This document shows positions 18,564 to 27,440 of a DNA stretch of 64,000 nucleotides, piece by piece (within the stretch, counting starts at the first letter, position 1; each line of letters begins with the position of its first letter). The position numbers and the translations under genes are program-made. This DNA comes from Pseudoduganella dura (GTDB lineage: Bacteria; Pseudomonadota; Gammaproteobacteria; Burkholderiales; Burkholderiaceae_D): positions 2,046,001 through 2,110,000 of the forward strand of contig NZ_WNWM01000002.1 of assembly GCF_009727155.1 (NCBI RefSeq), in the 5' to 3' direction. Below the pieces are notes generated by a model, which saw only the letters and a list, made by a program, of their open reading frames with translations, did no database searches and had not been told where the DNA came from.

Positions 18564-19049
18564 ATGAGCACCGTATTCGATTTTTCCGCCGTCGGCCTGG
18601 CCGGCCAGCCGGTCAACCTGGCCCAGTACCACGACCAGGTGCTGCTGATCGTGAACACCGCCAGCGCATGCGGCTTCACGCCGCAGTACGCGGGCCTGGA
18701 AAAGCTGCATGAACGCTTCCAGGGCCGCGGCTTCGCCGTGCTCGGCTTCCCGTGCAACCAGTTCGGCGCCCAGGAAAAGGGCACCCACGAGGAAATCGGC
18801 GCGTTCTGCGAAAAGAACTATGGCGTCACGTTCCCGCTGTTCGCCAAGATCGACGTCAACGGTGCCAATGCCCACCCGCTGTTCCAGCACCTGAAGAAGG
18901 ATGCCCCCGGCCTGCTGGGCACCGAAGCCATCAAGTGGAACTTCACGAAGTTCCTGGTTCGCAAGGACGGTACCGTGGCGAAGCGCTATGCGCCGGCGAC
19001 CAAGCCGGAAGAGATCACCGGCGATATCGAGGCGCTGCTGGCGGGCTAG
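18564..19049 (+). CDS. Glutathione peroxidase family protein
   Basis: 161-aa thiol peroxidase reducing H2O2 or lipid hydroperoxides. Conserved active-site pieces: NTASACGFTPQYAGLE with the peroxidatic Cys near residue 36, GFPCNQFGAQEKG with the Gln near 70, and IKWNFTKFLV with the Trp near 125. It is a Cys (not selenocysteine) form; such bacterial enzymes often use thioredoxin instead of glutathione. GGAG precedes the ATG. It may be co-transcribed with pilTU. Confidence 0.94.
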   Translation: MSTVFDFSAVGLAGQPVNLAQYHDQVLLIVNTASACGFTPQYAGLEKLHERFQGRGFAVLGFPCNQFGAQEKGTHEEIGAFCEKNYGVTFPLFAKIDVNGANAHPLFQHLKKDAPGLLGTEAIKWNFTKFLVRKDGTVAKRYAPATKPEEITGDIEALLAG

Positions 19050-19110
19050 ACCCGGCGGCGGCCGGGATGCGACCGCGCACGGCATCGAAGCCGACCGTGT
19101 CCCGGCACGG

Positions 19111-20604
19111 TCAGAAACGCGGCAGCCCGGGATGCGGCAGCACGCCGTTCGTCACGCGCTGGCGGCCGAACTCGGCGCAGCGGTGCAGCGTGGGAATCGC
19201 CTTGTCGGGATTGAGCAGCGACGGCGGATCGAACGCCCGCTTGACGCCGAAGAACGCGGCCAGTTCGGCTGGCCGGAACTGCACGCACATCGAGTCGATC
19301 TTCTCGATGCCCACGCCATGCTCGCCGGTGATCGTGCCGCCCACGGCCACGCACAGCGCCAGGATCTCGGCGCCGAAGGCTTCGGCGCGGGCCAGTTCGT
19401 CCGGCACGTTGGCGTCGAACAGGATCAAGGGGTGCAAATTGCCGTCACCGGCATGGAACACGTTGGCACAACGCAGGCCATACTTGACCTCCATCTGCGC
19501 GATGCCGGCCAGCACGTGGGCCAGGTGCTTGCGGGGGATGGTGCCATCCATGCAGTAATAGTCGGGCGAGATGCGGCCGGCGGCGGGGAACGCGTTCTTG
19601 CGGCCGGACCAGAACCTGAGCCGCTCGGCCTCGGTGGACGATACGGCGATGGCGCCGGCGCCTGCCGCCCGCAGTACTGCCGTCATGCGCGCGATCTCGT
19701 CCTCCACTTCCTCGGGCGTGCCGTCCGCCTCGCACAGCAGGATGGCCGCCGCGTCGAGATCGTAGCCGGCGTGGACGAACGGCTCGACCATGCGCGCGGA
19801 CGTCCGGTCCATCATCTCCAGGCCGGCGGGAATGATGCCGGCCGCGATTACGTCCGCAACGGCGTTGGCGCCGGTGACGATGTCGCCGAACGAAGCCATG
19901 ATCACGCGCTGCAGTGCCGGCTTCGGCACCAGCTTCACGGTGACCTCGATGACGATGCCCAGCATCCCTTCGGAACCGATGAACACCGCCAGCAGGTCCA
20001 GGCCGGGCGCATCCGGCGCCGCGCTGCCCAGCTCGATGATGTCGCCCCCGATCGTGGCCACGCGCACGCGCAGCACGTTGTGCACCGTGAGGCCGTATTT
20101 CAGGCAGTGCACGCCGCCGGAATTCTCGGCGACGTTGCCGCCGATCGTGCAGGCGATCTGCGACGATGGATCGGGCGCGTAATACAGCCCATGCGGCGCG
20201 GCCGCCTCGGAAATGGCGAGATTGCGCACGCCGGGCTGCACGACGGCCGTGCGCGAATACGCGTCGAGCCGCACGATGCGGTTCAGCCTGGCGGTGGACA
20301 GCACCACGCCATCGGCGATCGGCATCGCGCCGCCGGACAGGCCGGTGCCGGCGCCGCGCGGCACGATCGGCACGTCCATCGCGCGGCAGACACCCAGCAC
20401 CGCCACCACCTGCGCCTCGTCCTCCGGCAGCGCCACGATCATCGGCGGCTGGCGGAACGCCGACAGGCCGTCGCACTCGTACGGCCGGGTATCCTCGAGG
20501 CGGGACAGCACGCAATGGGCCGGCAGCACGGCGCACAGTGCCCGCGCCACGTCGCGCTGGCGGCTTTCAGTGAACGGCGCGTGGCTGGCGTGCGGCGTGG
20601 TCAT
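19111..20604 (-). CDS. FAD-linked oxidase, glycolate oxidase GlcD-like
   Basis: 497-aa flavoprotein of the VAO family. The FAD-binding domain shows VPIVPRGAGTGLSGGAMPI near residue 80 and IGGNVAENSGGVHCLKYG near 150. The C-terminal FAD-oxidase domain ends in a GTITGEHGVGIEK stretch near 445 and FDPPSLLNPDKA. It resembles the GlcD subunit of glycolate oxidase and D-lactate dehydrogenases; the substrate cannot be fixed from sequence. GlcE and GlcF genes are not next to it here, though glcE could lie elsewhere. It is divergent from the adenosyltransferase gene. Confidence 0.88.
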   Translation of the reverse strand: MTTPHASHAPFTESRQRDVARALCAVLPAHCVLSRLEDTRPYECDGLSAFRQPPMIVALPEDEAQVVAVLGVCRAMDVPIVPRGAGTGLSGGAMPIADGVVLSTARLNRIVRLDAYSRTAVVQPGVRNLAISEAAAPHGLYYAPDPSSQIACTIGGNVAENSGGVHCLKYGLTVHNVLRVRVATIGGDIIELGSAAPDAPGLDLLAVFIGSEGMLGIVIEVTVKLVPKPALQRVIMASFGDIVTGANAVADVIAAGIIPAGLEMMDRTSARMVEPFVHAGYDLDAAAILLCEADGTPEEVEDEIARMTAVLRAAGAGAIAVSSTEAERLRFWSGRKNAFPAAGRISPDYYCMDGTIPRKHLAHVLAGIAQMEVKYGLRCANVFHAGDGNLHPLILFDANVPDELARAEAFGAEILALCVAVGGTITGEHGVGIEKIDSMCVQFRPAELAAFFGVKRAFDPPSLLNPDKAIPTLHRCAEFGRQRVTNGVLPHPGLPRF

Positions 20605-20693
20605 GGACCGATTGTAGGGCGAAACGGCAACGCATGGGGCCAGCCAGGGCGATTCTGGCGTATGCTCGCACCTTTCATCATACGGAGACGAGC

Positions 20694-21248
20694 ATGGGCA
20701 ACCGGCTATCGAAGATCGCGACCCGCACGGGCGACAACGGCACCACCGGCCTGGGCGACGGCAGCCGCACCCGCAAGGACAGCGTGCGCGTGCACGCCAT
20801 GGGCGATGTCGACGAATTGAATTCGAACCTGGGCGTGCTGCTGTGCGAGCCGCTGCCAGACGAGCTGCGCGACGAACTGGTGGCGATCCAGCACGACCTG
20901 TTCGACCTCGGCGGCGAACTGTGCATTCCCGGCTACCAGCTGATCAAGGAAGAGCACGTGGAGCGGCTCGATGCGCTGCTGGAGAAATACAACGGCACGC
21001 TGCCTGCGCTGACGGAATTCATCCTGCCGGCCGGCTCGCGCGCCGCGTCGCTGGCGCATGTGTGCCGCACCGTGTGCCGGCGCGCCGAGCGCAGCATCGT
21101 CACTCTGGGCAGCGAGGAAACGCTCCACGACCACCCGCGGCAGTACGTGAACCGCCTGTCGGACCTGCTGTTCGTGCTGGCCCGGGTGCTGAACCGCTTT
21201 GCCGGCGGCAGTGACGTGCTGTGGCACCACGAGCGCAAGCGGAGTTAA
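20694..21248 (+). CDS. Cob(I)alamin adenosyltransferase, PduO type
   Basis: 184-aa ATP:corrinoid adenosyltransferase that forms adenosylcobalamin. The N-terminal ATP-binding loop KIATRTGDNGTTGLGDGSRTRKD (residues 6-28) and the later RAASLAHVCRTVCRRAERSI and NRLSDLLFVLARVLNR blocks identify the PduO/MMAB class. Start at ATG 20694 after GGAGACGAGC. The insertion sequence begins 22 bp after its stop, so any original terminator has been separated from the gene. Confidence 0.95.
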   Translation: MGNRLSKIATRTGDNGTTGLGDGSRTRKDSVRVHAMGDVDELNSNLGVLLCEPLPDELRDELVAIQHDLFDLGGELCIPGYQLIKEEHVERLDALLEKYNGTLPALTEFILPAGSRAASLAHVCRTVCRRAERSIVTLGSEETLHDHPRQYVNRLSDLLFVLARVLNRFAGGSDVLWHHERKRS

Positions 21249-21270
21249 TAGAAAACCTGCGGAAAATCAA

Positions 21271-22380
21271 GGCGCTGTTAGCGGTAAATCGGGGAACCAG
21301 TCGAACTGGTCGTTGTCTTACTCCTTGTTGAGGTAACTCATGCAGACGAGGAGCGAACATGGATCCCGCAGGCTTTGCCGGACTGTTTCAAGCACTCACC
21401 CAGGAGCAATTGACTGATCAGCAGGTCGCCAGCCTGGAAGCGTGGCTCGTGGCACTGTCGTCGCGTGGCAATTGCCTCGGCATTGTTGAACAGGCCGCCC
21501 GCGCGTGTCCTTGCCCGCACTGTGGCTGCGGGCGGCGGCATCGCTGCGGGCAGGCCAATGGCCTTCAGCGTTATCGTTGCATGGCGTGCACGCGCAGCTA
21601 CAACGCGCTGACCGGCACGCCGCTGGCACGATTGCGCCATCGCGACAAATGGCTGCCATACCTGCAGTGCCTGATCGATTCGCGTACCGTGCGCGATGCG
21701 GCCCGGCGCGTCGACGTCGCCCGTTCGACGAGCTTCCGATGGCGCCACCGGTTTATCGCCGGCGTGCGCCGCGAACGCCCGGCGCAACTGGCAGGCATGG
21801 TCGAGGTGGACGAAACATATTTACTGGAATCGCAAAAAGGCTCGCGAACGCTGAACCGCCCGGCGCGGCAGCGTGGCGGCAAGGCGGCACGCCGCGGCGT
21901 CAGCCACGAACTGGACTGCATCCTGGTCGCCCGCGACCGTGCCAGGGTGACGCACGAATTCGTTACCGGGCGAGGCCCGGTCAGCGCGCGGCAGCTGGCG
22001 CGTCACCTGCTCCCTGTGTTGCGTTGCGATGTGCTGCTGATCAGCGATGGTGCCAAGGCATACGGAACTTTTGCTCACGCGGCCAATATTACCCACGAAG
22101 CCCTCAACGTTCGCGCCGGCGTCCGTGCCCGGGGCGCAATGCACCTCAATAACGTCAACGGGTGGCACAGCCGCTTCAAGACCTGGCTGCGCCGCTTCAA
22201 CGGGGTGGCCAGTTGCTACCTGGCCAACTACACCGGCTGGCAACGCGTGCTCGACGCGGCCCGGCTGGCGCTACCGGCCCAATGGCTGTGGGTGGGCGTC
22301 GCCGGAAGCCATCGCTAAAGACCAGCTTGCTGAAAAAGTTCCGTTCCTTGGAGCATTGCACAGCTAATGCGAACAGCGCC
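21271..22380 (+). mobile_element. Intact IS1595-type insertion sequence with 8-bp target duplication
   Basis: 1,110-bp element. Both ends read GGCGCTGTT inward (21271-21279, and the complement of 22372-22380), with partial identity continuing for about ten more bases. It is flanked by perfect 8-bp direct repeats AAAATCAA (21263-21270 and 22381-22388), the target size expected for the IS1595 family. It encodes one full-length transposase. Intact repeats and open frame point to a recent insertion. It landed two bases from a transcription hairpin at 22391-22419. Confidence 0.93.
21359..22318 (+). CDS. IS1595 family transposase
   Basis: 319-aa transposase. The N-terminal zinc ribbon has CPCPHCGCG and YRCMACTRSYNALTGTPL (residues 50-85), followed by a helix-turn-helix region RTVRDAARRVDVARSTSFRWRH. 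The catalytic domain has VEVDETYLLES (first Asp, near 147) and LLISDGAKAYG (second Asp, near 224). The third position falls in HLNNVNGWHSRF near 262, with Asn where many DDE enzymes have Glu, as known in some IS1595 members. The frame is unbroken. Confidence 0.92.
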   Translation: MDPAGFAGLFQALTQEQLTDQQVASLEAWLVALSSRGNCLGIVEQAARACPCPHCGCGRRHRCGQANGLQRYRCMACTRSYNALTGTPLARLRHRDKWLPYLQCLIDSRTVRDAARRVDVARSTSFRWRHRFIAGVRRERPAQLAGMVEVDETYLLESQKGSRTLNRPARQRGGKAARRGVSHELDCILVARDRARVTHEFVTGRGPVSARQLARHLLPVLRCDVLLISDGAKAYGTFAHAANITHEALNVRAGVRARGAMHLNNVNGWHSRFKTWLRRFNGVASCYLANYTGWQRVLDAARLALPAQWLWVGVAGSHR

Positions 22381-22390
22381 AAAATCAACG

Positions 22391-22419
22391 AATGTCCTGG
22401 GGCCAGGCACCAGGACATT
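22391..22419 (-). terminator. Long hairpin at the end of the sialidase-like operon
   Basis: Perfect 10-bp arms AATGTCCTGG (22391-22400) and CCAGGACATT (22410-22419) around GGCCAGGCA. It lies 40 bp after the end of the minus-strand operon. The bases beyond it are the duplicated target CGTTGATTTT and then the IS, so T-residues follow only weakly. Terminator function is likely but not certain. Confidence 0.6.
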
Positions 22420-22458
22420 TACTGCGCAAGATCAACTGCGCAAGGTCGGCGGGTTCGA

Positions 22459-23295
22459 TCAGCCCTTGCCGCCATCCGGATGCACCTGCAGGTACGAACC
22501 GGCGCCGGCGCCGGCGCTCAGCAGCCAGGCGGTCATCAGCAGGAAGACCAGCAGCATGGCGAACAGCGTGCCGGCACGGCGTGCGTCGGCGGGCGTTTCG
22601 AAGACGGGCCGCTTGCCATAGCCGATGCCGAGGAAGTACGCGGCGAAGACCGTGGCCAGGTAATGCACGGCACCGAACATCTCGCCCAGCTCGCCCTTGC
22701 GCGGGTGATCGATCACCAGGTGGGAAATGGCCACCAGCACGATGTAGATCACCGATGCCGACAGCGGCGGCAGATACAGGCCGAATTTCTCGACGAAGTC
22801 GCGGATCGCCGGGCGCTTGCGCGCCAGCAGCGGCAGCACGATGTTGTGCGTGAGGCCGACGATGGCGATGATCTTCAGCAGGATCGTCTTGTGGATGCTG
22901 CCCTTCTCGCCGATGGCGAGGTTGTGCAGGTTGGTCTCGCCCTGGCGGTTGTTGTGGGCGAAGTATTCGGGCGTGGCGATGTTCAGGATGCGCTGGAACC
23001 AGCTGATTTCCTCCAGCGCGGCCAGCGCCACGATACCGGCCAGGCCGGCCAGCGCCAGCAGCACCAGGTCCACTCTGCGCCCGCGCTGCCAGTGCTCGAC
23101 CGCGGCGAAGGCCAGCAGGCCCGACGTGACCGCGAAGCACAGGAACTGCATCCATTCGACGATGCCGTCTTCCACCAGCAGGCGCCACAGCGCCGCCTGG
23201 TCGCCGGACCACGCGATCGCCAGGCCCATCACGAACACATTGATGAGGACCGCCACGGCGATCACCGGATGAATGTACCACTTGTTCTGTACCAC
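22459..23295 (-). CDS. Multi-pass membrane protein, unknown family
   Basis: 278-aa protein with about seven hydrophobic segments spread over its length. A polar stretch between them contains ALEEISWFQRIL, then YFAHNNRQGETNLHNL near residues 94-128. The EE.SW..R and N.QGE.NLHNL pieces recall a conserved but unnamed membrane-protein family; I cannot assign a function. The HNIVLPLL and ISHLVIDHPRKGELGEMFGAVHY loops add conserved-looking histidines and acids. It is the last gene of a three-gene operon, three bp after the previous stop. Confidence 0.7.
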   Translation of the reverse strand: MVQNKWYIHPVIAVAVLINVFVMGLAIAWSGDQAALWRLLVEDGIVEWMQFLCFAVTSGLLAFAAVEHWQRGRRVDLVLLALAGLAGIVALAALEEISWFQRILNIATPEYFAHNNRQGETNLHNLAIGEKGSIHKTILLKIIAIVGLTHNIVLPLLARKRPAIRDFVEKFGLYLPPLSASVIYIVLVAISHLVIDHPRKGELGEMFGAVHYLATVFAAYFLGIGYGKRPVFETPADARRAGTLFAMLLVFLLMTAWLLSAGAGAGSYLQVHPDGGKG

Positions 23296-23298
23296 GTA

Positions 23299-24060
23299 TT
23301 ACTCCCTGACGGTTTGAAGTTGTTCGATGACGGCGGCCGGCACCGGCGGGGTGGCCAGTGCGGTTGCCATTGCCGGCTCGGGTGCGGGTTCGTGGCCCGG
23401 CTCCAGTGCGGGCATGCGGGCACCGGCGGCCTGGCGCATGCCGGCAACGACGGACGAGACCAGCGCCCATGACCACAGCAGCGGATCGAGCAGCGCGTCC
23501 CACAGGTTCCCCGTCGGCAGGCGCAGCAGCGCATGCAGCAACAGGCCCGTCATCAGCGCCAGCGCCGGCTGCACGGCATGGCCGCGGAAGATGGCGAACG
23601 CGCATGCCGCGATCGCGCAGCAGCCCAGCAGCGGCGCCCCGACGGCGCCAAAGCCGCCATAGTACAGGCCCAGTGCCACCACCCCGAACGTATCCAGGTA
23701 GAGCACCACGCCGATCAGCACGAGCGGCAGCGCCACGGCCAGCGGCAGCATGAATCGGGGAGCCGGCTCCTGCCGGCGCGCCGCGAGGAGCGACATCAGC
23801 GCGCAGCCCGCCAGCAGGCCGCTGGGATACTGGAAGGCCAGTGTCAGCCACCAGGCCGGCGACCATTCGCCCGGCAGCGACGCCAGCACGATGACGGCGG
23901 CGGCCGCCGCGCCCTGGCGCCGGGGCGCGGACCCGTGCAGGGAAGCTGGCACATATGCGTTCAGAAAGCGGGCCGCAAACGCGGCCAGCATCGCCACCAG
24001 CACCAGCGCCCACGCCACTTTTCCATAGACGATCTGCAAGGCGAGATCGGGCAGGGTCAT
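23299..24060 (-). CDS. Multi-pass membrane protein of the sialidase-like operon, unknown
   Basis: 253-aa hydrophobic protein with about seven to eight predicted helices and a proline/alanine-rich C-terminal tail (MPALEPGHEPAPEPAMATAL onward). No motif or family is recognised. The start ATG at 24060 overlaps the stop of the BNR protein by four bases (ATGA) and its own stop is three bases before the next gene, so the three genes are almost surely translated together. It may form a membrane complex with its partners (inference from spacing). Confidence 0.65.
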   Translation of the reverse strand: MTLPDLALQIVYGKVAWALVLVAMLAAFAARFLNAYVPASLHGSAPRRQGAAAAAVIVLASLPGEWSPAWWLTLAFQYPSGLLAGCALMSLLAARRQEPAPRFMLPLAVALPLVLIGVVLYLDTFGVVALGLYYGGFGAVGAPLLGCCAIAACAFAIFRGHAVQPALALMTGLLLHALLRLPTGNLWDALLDPLLWSWALVSSVVAGMRQAAGARMPALEPGHEPAPEPAMATALATPPVPAAVIEQLQTVRE

Positions 24061-25223
24061 AACCGGTCCTTTCCAGGGGTGATGCGCAGCAGGTGATGGG
24101 CGATCGACCGCCGCTGGTGCGTATAGGTGATGTGCAGCTTGTCGCCCACCTGGTGCATCGTCGGGTAGGAGAACTCGTCGCCCGGCTTGCCGCTGACGAT
24201 GTCGGCCAGCGGGCGCCACGTGCGCGCATCGGTCGACAGCGCCAGCGACAGCACGTTGCGGTCCGAGCCGCCCGCCGCCACATGGTTGTACAGCATCAGG
24301 AAGCTCCCGCTGGACAGGCGCAGCGCCGCCAGCGAGGTGCTCTGGTTCGCCAGTTGCGTGGGCGCCAGGTCTTCCCAGCTCGCCCCGCCGTCCCGGCTGA
24401 TCGCCTGCTGCACGCGCTGGCCCTCGCCCGCGTCGCGCATCCAGGCCCGCACTTCGGTCGCCGATACCGGCACGATCGCCGGCTGCAGCGACGAGGTGCC
24501 GCTGCCGATCCGGGCGATGCGCCGCGGCTCGCCGCCGGCATCGAACGCCATCAGCATCGGGTACTTGTTACCGATTTCGAAATAGACAGGCAGCCACCAG
24601 CCGCCGTCGGCCAGCGCCACGGGCGCCGTGCGCACCAGCGTGCTGGTGTTGAACAGCGGCGACATCGGCAGCACGCGGCGCACGGTGAAGCTGGCGCCGT
24701 CATCGTGCGACAGCAGCTGCACGATGCGCGCGGCGGCCCAGCCGCCCAGGCCGGTGGCCACCACGTACAGGTGCAGCGTACCGTCGGGCGCGGTCCAGGC
24801 CACCGGGTTGCCGATGCGCCGTATGCCGTAACCGAGTGCCTGGCCCAGCGATTCGCGGCTGGCCACCACCCAGTTGTCGCTCCACGCGCCGTTGACCCAG
24901 CGCGATGCATAGACTTTCACATCCGGCCCGCTTTCGCGGCTGCCGGCCCACCAGAACGACACGAGTTTTCCGCCGGGCAGCGCGGCCAGCGCGCTCGCGT
25001 GGGCGGATGGCACGCCGCGCGGCATCGGGATGATGGCCCGGCTGACTTCGCTCAAGGTAATGGATTTTGGTGCGGCGACCGTGGCGACGGCGGGCCGCTC
25101 GACCTGCCGTGTGCCGTGGCTCCAGCGCAGCGCTTCGGCCGCCATGGCGCTCGCTGCGGCAATGATGCAAGCCAGCGCGACCAGGCGAGTGGTGCGCCGG
25201 ACAGGTGGGCGCCCTGCTCCCAT
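24057..25223 (-). CDS. BNR-repeat/sialidase-fold exported protein
   Basis: 388-aa protein with an N-terminal hydrophobic segment (TRLVALACIIAAASAMAAEAL, residues 12-32) that may act as signal or anchor. The rest is a sialidase-type beta-propeller of the BNR_2 class: SAHASALAALPGGKLVSFWW then GSRESGPDVKVYASRW near 85-115, Asp-box-like segments SHDDGASFT and SRDGGASWED. The class has diverse substrates; sialidase activity is not implied. ATG 25223 is preceded by GGGAG. First gene of the three-gene operon. Confidence 0.75.
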   Translation of the reverse strand: MGAGRPPVRRTTRLVALACIIAAASAMAAEALRWSHGTRQVERPAVATVAAPKSITLSEVSRAIIPMPRGVPSAHASALAALPGGKLVSFWWAGSRESGPDVKVYASRWVNGAWSDNWVVASRESLGQALGYGIRRIGNPVAWTAPDGTLHLYVVATGLGGWAAARIVQLLSHDDGASFTVRRVLPMSPLFNTSTLVRTAPVALADGGWWLPVYFEIGNKYPMLMAFDAGGEPRRIARIGSGTSSLQPAIVPVSATEVRAWMRDAGEGQRVQQAISRDGGASWEDLAPTQLANQSTSLAALRLSSGSFLMLYNHVAAGGSDRNVLSLALSTDARTWRPLADIVSGKPGDEFSYPTMHQVGDKLHITYTHQRRSIAHHLLRITPGKDRL

Positions 25224-25568
25224 TCCGTCTCCCGAAAGGTGGACATGAGAACAGATACCGTGTTTCCCCGCCCAATATGAATACCGGCTTGCGTGCCATG
25301 ATGTGCCACAAGCCTTGCTTTGATTTTCGTCAACGTTTTGCGTAGACGAAAGTCGGTATGCTACAGGAAAAAGTAAAAGAGGGGGTAAGCCAGCCATTCG
25401 GGCGGCTGATTATTGCAGCCCACTTAACCGAACGGCAATGTTTCAACTTGCCGCGAGTAACCGGGGCACCCGGCTGCCGGTCGAGCACATGTCGATGACA
25501 AATAAAAACGGCGCCGCGGCGCCGTTCTGTCGTGTTTGCCGGACAAACATCGCCGGTGGCGATCACGG
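25224..25568. other. Intergenic region with sialidase operon promoter and dxs terminator
   Basis: 345 bp without a supported gene. At 25325-25331 and 25345-25351 there is an inverted repeat TTTCGTC ... GACGAAA with a 13-base spacer, about 100 bp before the BNR gene start: a possible operator (inference). The dxs terminator lies at 25500-25526. Confidence 0.5.
25500..25526 (-). terminator. Intrinsic terminator of xseB-ispA-dxs
   Basis: Perfect 20-bp palindrome AACGGCGCCGCGGCGCCGTT (25507-25526). On the minus strand it is followed by TTTATTTG, giving a GC-rich hairpin plus T-run 43 bp after the dxs stop. Confidence 0.85.
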
Positions 25569-27440
25569 TCAGCCGTTGCTGACCACCAGCCGCGGTTCGC
25601 CGCCCAGGAAGCGCGCCTTGACCGACCTGGCGATGCCGTCCGCATCCAGTCCGACGCTGGCCAGCAGCTTGGCCGGGTCGCCGTGATCGATGAACTTGTC
25701 CGGCAGCCCCAGCATCAGCAGCGGCTTGACGATGCCCGCTTCGGCCAGTGCTTCGGCCACGGCGGCACCGGCGCCGCCCATCACGCAGCCCTCTTCCACC
25801 GTGACGAGATAGTCGTGCGACGCGGCCAGTTCCTTCACCAGCGCCACATCCAGCGGCTTCACGAAACGCATGTTCGCCACCGTGGCGTCGAGCTGCTCGC
25901 CGGCCTTGAGCGACGGCGCCACCATCGCGCCGAACGCGAGGATCGCCACGCGTTCGCCCTGGCGGCGCAGTTCGCCCTTGCCCAGCTCGATCGTCGTCAG
26001 CGCCGTCGACATGGCCGCGCCGATGCCGGCGCCGCGCGGGTAGCGCACGGCGGCCGGGCCCGGATACTGGTACGCGGTCGTAAGCATCTGGCGGCATTCG
26101 TTCTCGTCCGACGCCGCCATCACCACCATGTTCGGAATGCAGCGCAGGTACGCCAGGTCGTAGTTGCCGGCGTGCGTGGCGCCATCGGCCCCCACCAGGC
26201 CGGCGCGGTCGAGCGCGAACGTCACGTCCAGGTTCTGCAGCGCCACGTCGTGGATCAGCTGGTCGTAGGCGCGCTGCAGGAATGTCGAATAGATCGCCAC
26301 CACCGGCTTGAGGCCTTCGCAGGCCAGCCCCCCGGCGAACGTGACGGAATGCTGCTCAGCGATGCCCACGTCGAAATAGCGGTCCGGGTATTCGGCATGG
26401 AAGCGCACCATGCCGGAGCCTTCGCGCATCGCCGGCGTGATGCCGACCAGGCGCTTGTCGGCGGCCGCCATGTCGCACAGCCAGTTGCCGAACACCTCCG
26501 TGTACGTCATCTTGGCCGGCGCGGTGGCCGGCTTGATGCCCTCGGCCGGGTTGAACTTGCCGGTGCCGTGGTACAGCACCGGCTCGGCCTCGGCCAGCTT
26601 GTAGCCCTGGCCCTTCTTGGTCACCACGTGGAGGAACTGCGGCCCCTTCAGGTTGCGGATGTTCTGCAGCGTGGGGATCAGCGAATCGAGATCGTGGCCG
26701 TCGATCGGGCCGATGTAGTTGAAGCCGAATTCCTCGAACATCGTGGCCGGCACCACCATGCCCTTGGCATGCTCTTCGAGCTTCTTCGCCAGTTCCAGCA
26801 TCGGCGCCGGCAGCACCGACTTGCCGACATTTTTCGCCGCCGCATAGAACTGGCCGGACATCAGCCGCGCCAGGTAGCGGTTCAGCGCGCCCACCGGCGG
26901 CGAGATCGACATGTCGTTGTCGTTCAGGATCACCAGCAGGTTGCAGTCTTCTTCCACGCCGGCGTTGTTCAGCGCCTCGAACGCCATGCCGGCGGTCATC
27001 GAGCCGTCGCCGATCACGGCGATGGCATGCCGCTGCTCGCCCTTGATCCTGGCGGCCAGCGCCATGCCCAGCGCGGCGGAGATCGACGTGGACGAGTGCG
27101 CGGTGCCGAACGTGTCGTATTCGCTTTCCACGCGGCGCGGGAAGCCGGAGATGCCGTCGAACTGGCGCAGCGTGTGGAACTGGCAGCGCCGGCCGGTGAG
27201 GATCTTGTGCGCGTAGGTCTGGTGGCCCACATCCCACACGATGCGGTCGTGCGGCGTGTTGAATACGTAATGCAGTGCGACGGTCAGTTCGACGGTGCCC
27301 AGGTTCGACGACAGGTGGCCGCCCGTCTTCGACACGGAATCGAGCAGGAAGCTGCGCAGCTCGTCGGCCAGCGGCGTCAGCTGGGTGCGCGGCAGCTTGC
27401 GCAGGTCGGCCGGGTTGTTGATGGTTTCAAGGAGTTTCAT
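25569..27440 (-). CDS. dxs: 1-deoxy-D-xylulose-5-phosphate synthase
   Basis: 623-aa thiamine diphosphate enzyme condensing pyruvate and glyceraldehyde 3-phosphate, entry to the MEP isoprenoid pathway. TPP site: [17 protein letters not shown] near residue 72 and [19 protein letters not shown] near 148. The pyrimidine domain shows [18 protein letters not shown] near 365 and the C-terminal transketolase domain [14 protein letters not shown]. It abuts ispA directly (TAA then ATG). It depends on TPP, whose synthesis operon is at the right of the window. Confidence 0.98.
   Translation of the reverse strand: MKLLETINNPADLRKLPRTQLTPLADELRSFLLDSVSKTGGHLSSNLGTVELTVALHYVFNTPHDRIVWDVGHQTYAHKILTGRRCQFHTLRQFDGISGFPRRVESEYDTFGTAHSSTSISAALGMALAARIKGEQRHAIAVIGDGSMTAGMAFEALNNAGVEEDCNLLVILNDNDMSISPPVGALNRYLARLMSGQFYAAAKNVGKSVLPAPMLELAKKLEEHAKGMVVPATMFEEFGFNYIGPIDGHDLDSLIPTLQNIRNLKGPQFLHVVTKKGQGYKLAEAEPVLYHGTGKFNPAEGIKPATAPAKMTYTEVFGNWLCDMAAADKRLVGITPAMREGSGMVRFHAEYPDRYFDVGIAEQHSVTFAGGLACEGLKPVVAIYSTFLQRAYDQLIHDVALQNLDVTFALDRAGLVGADGATHAGNYDLAYLRCIPNMVVMAASDENECRQMLTTAYQYPGPAAVRYPRGAGIGAAMSTALTTIELGKGELRRQGERVAILAFGAMVAPSLKAGEQLDATVANMRFVKPLDVALVKELAASHDYLVTVEEGCVMGGAGAAVAEALAEAGIVKPLLMLGLPDKFIDHGDPAKLLASVGLDADGIARSVKARFLGGEPRLVVSNG

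Noticed and set aside
24057..25223. True sialidase call for the BNR protein
   Set aside because: The propeller fold is visible but no FRIP-type motif or full catalytic set could be identified, so only the fold is claimed.
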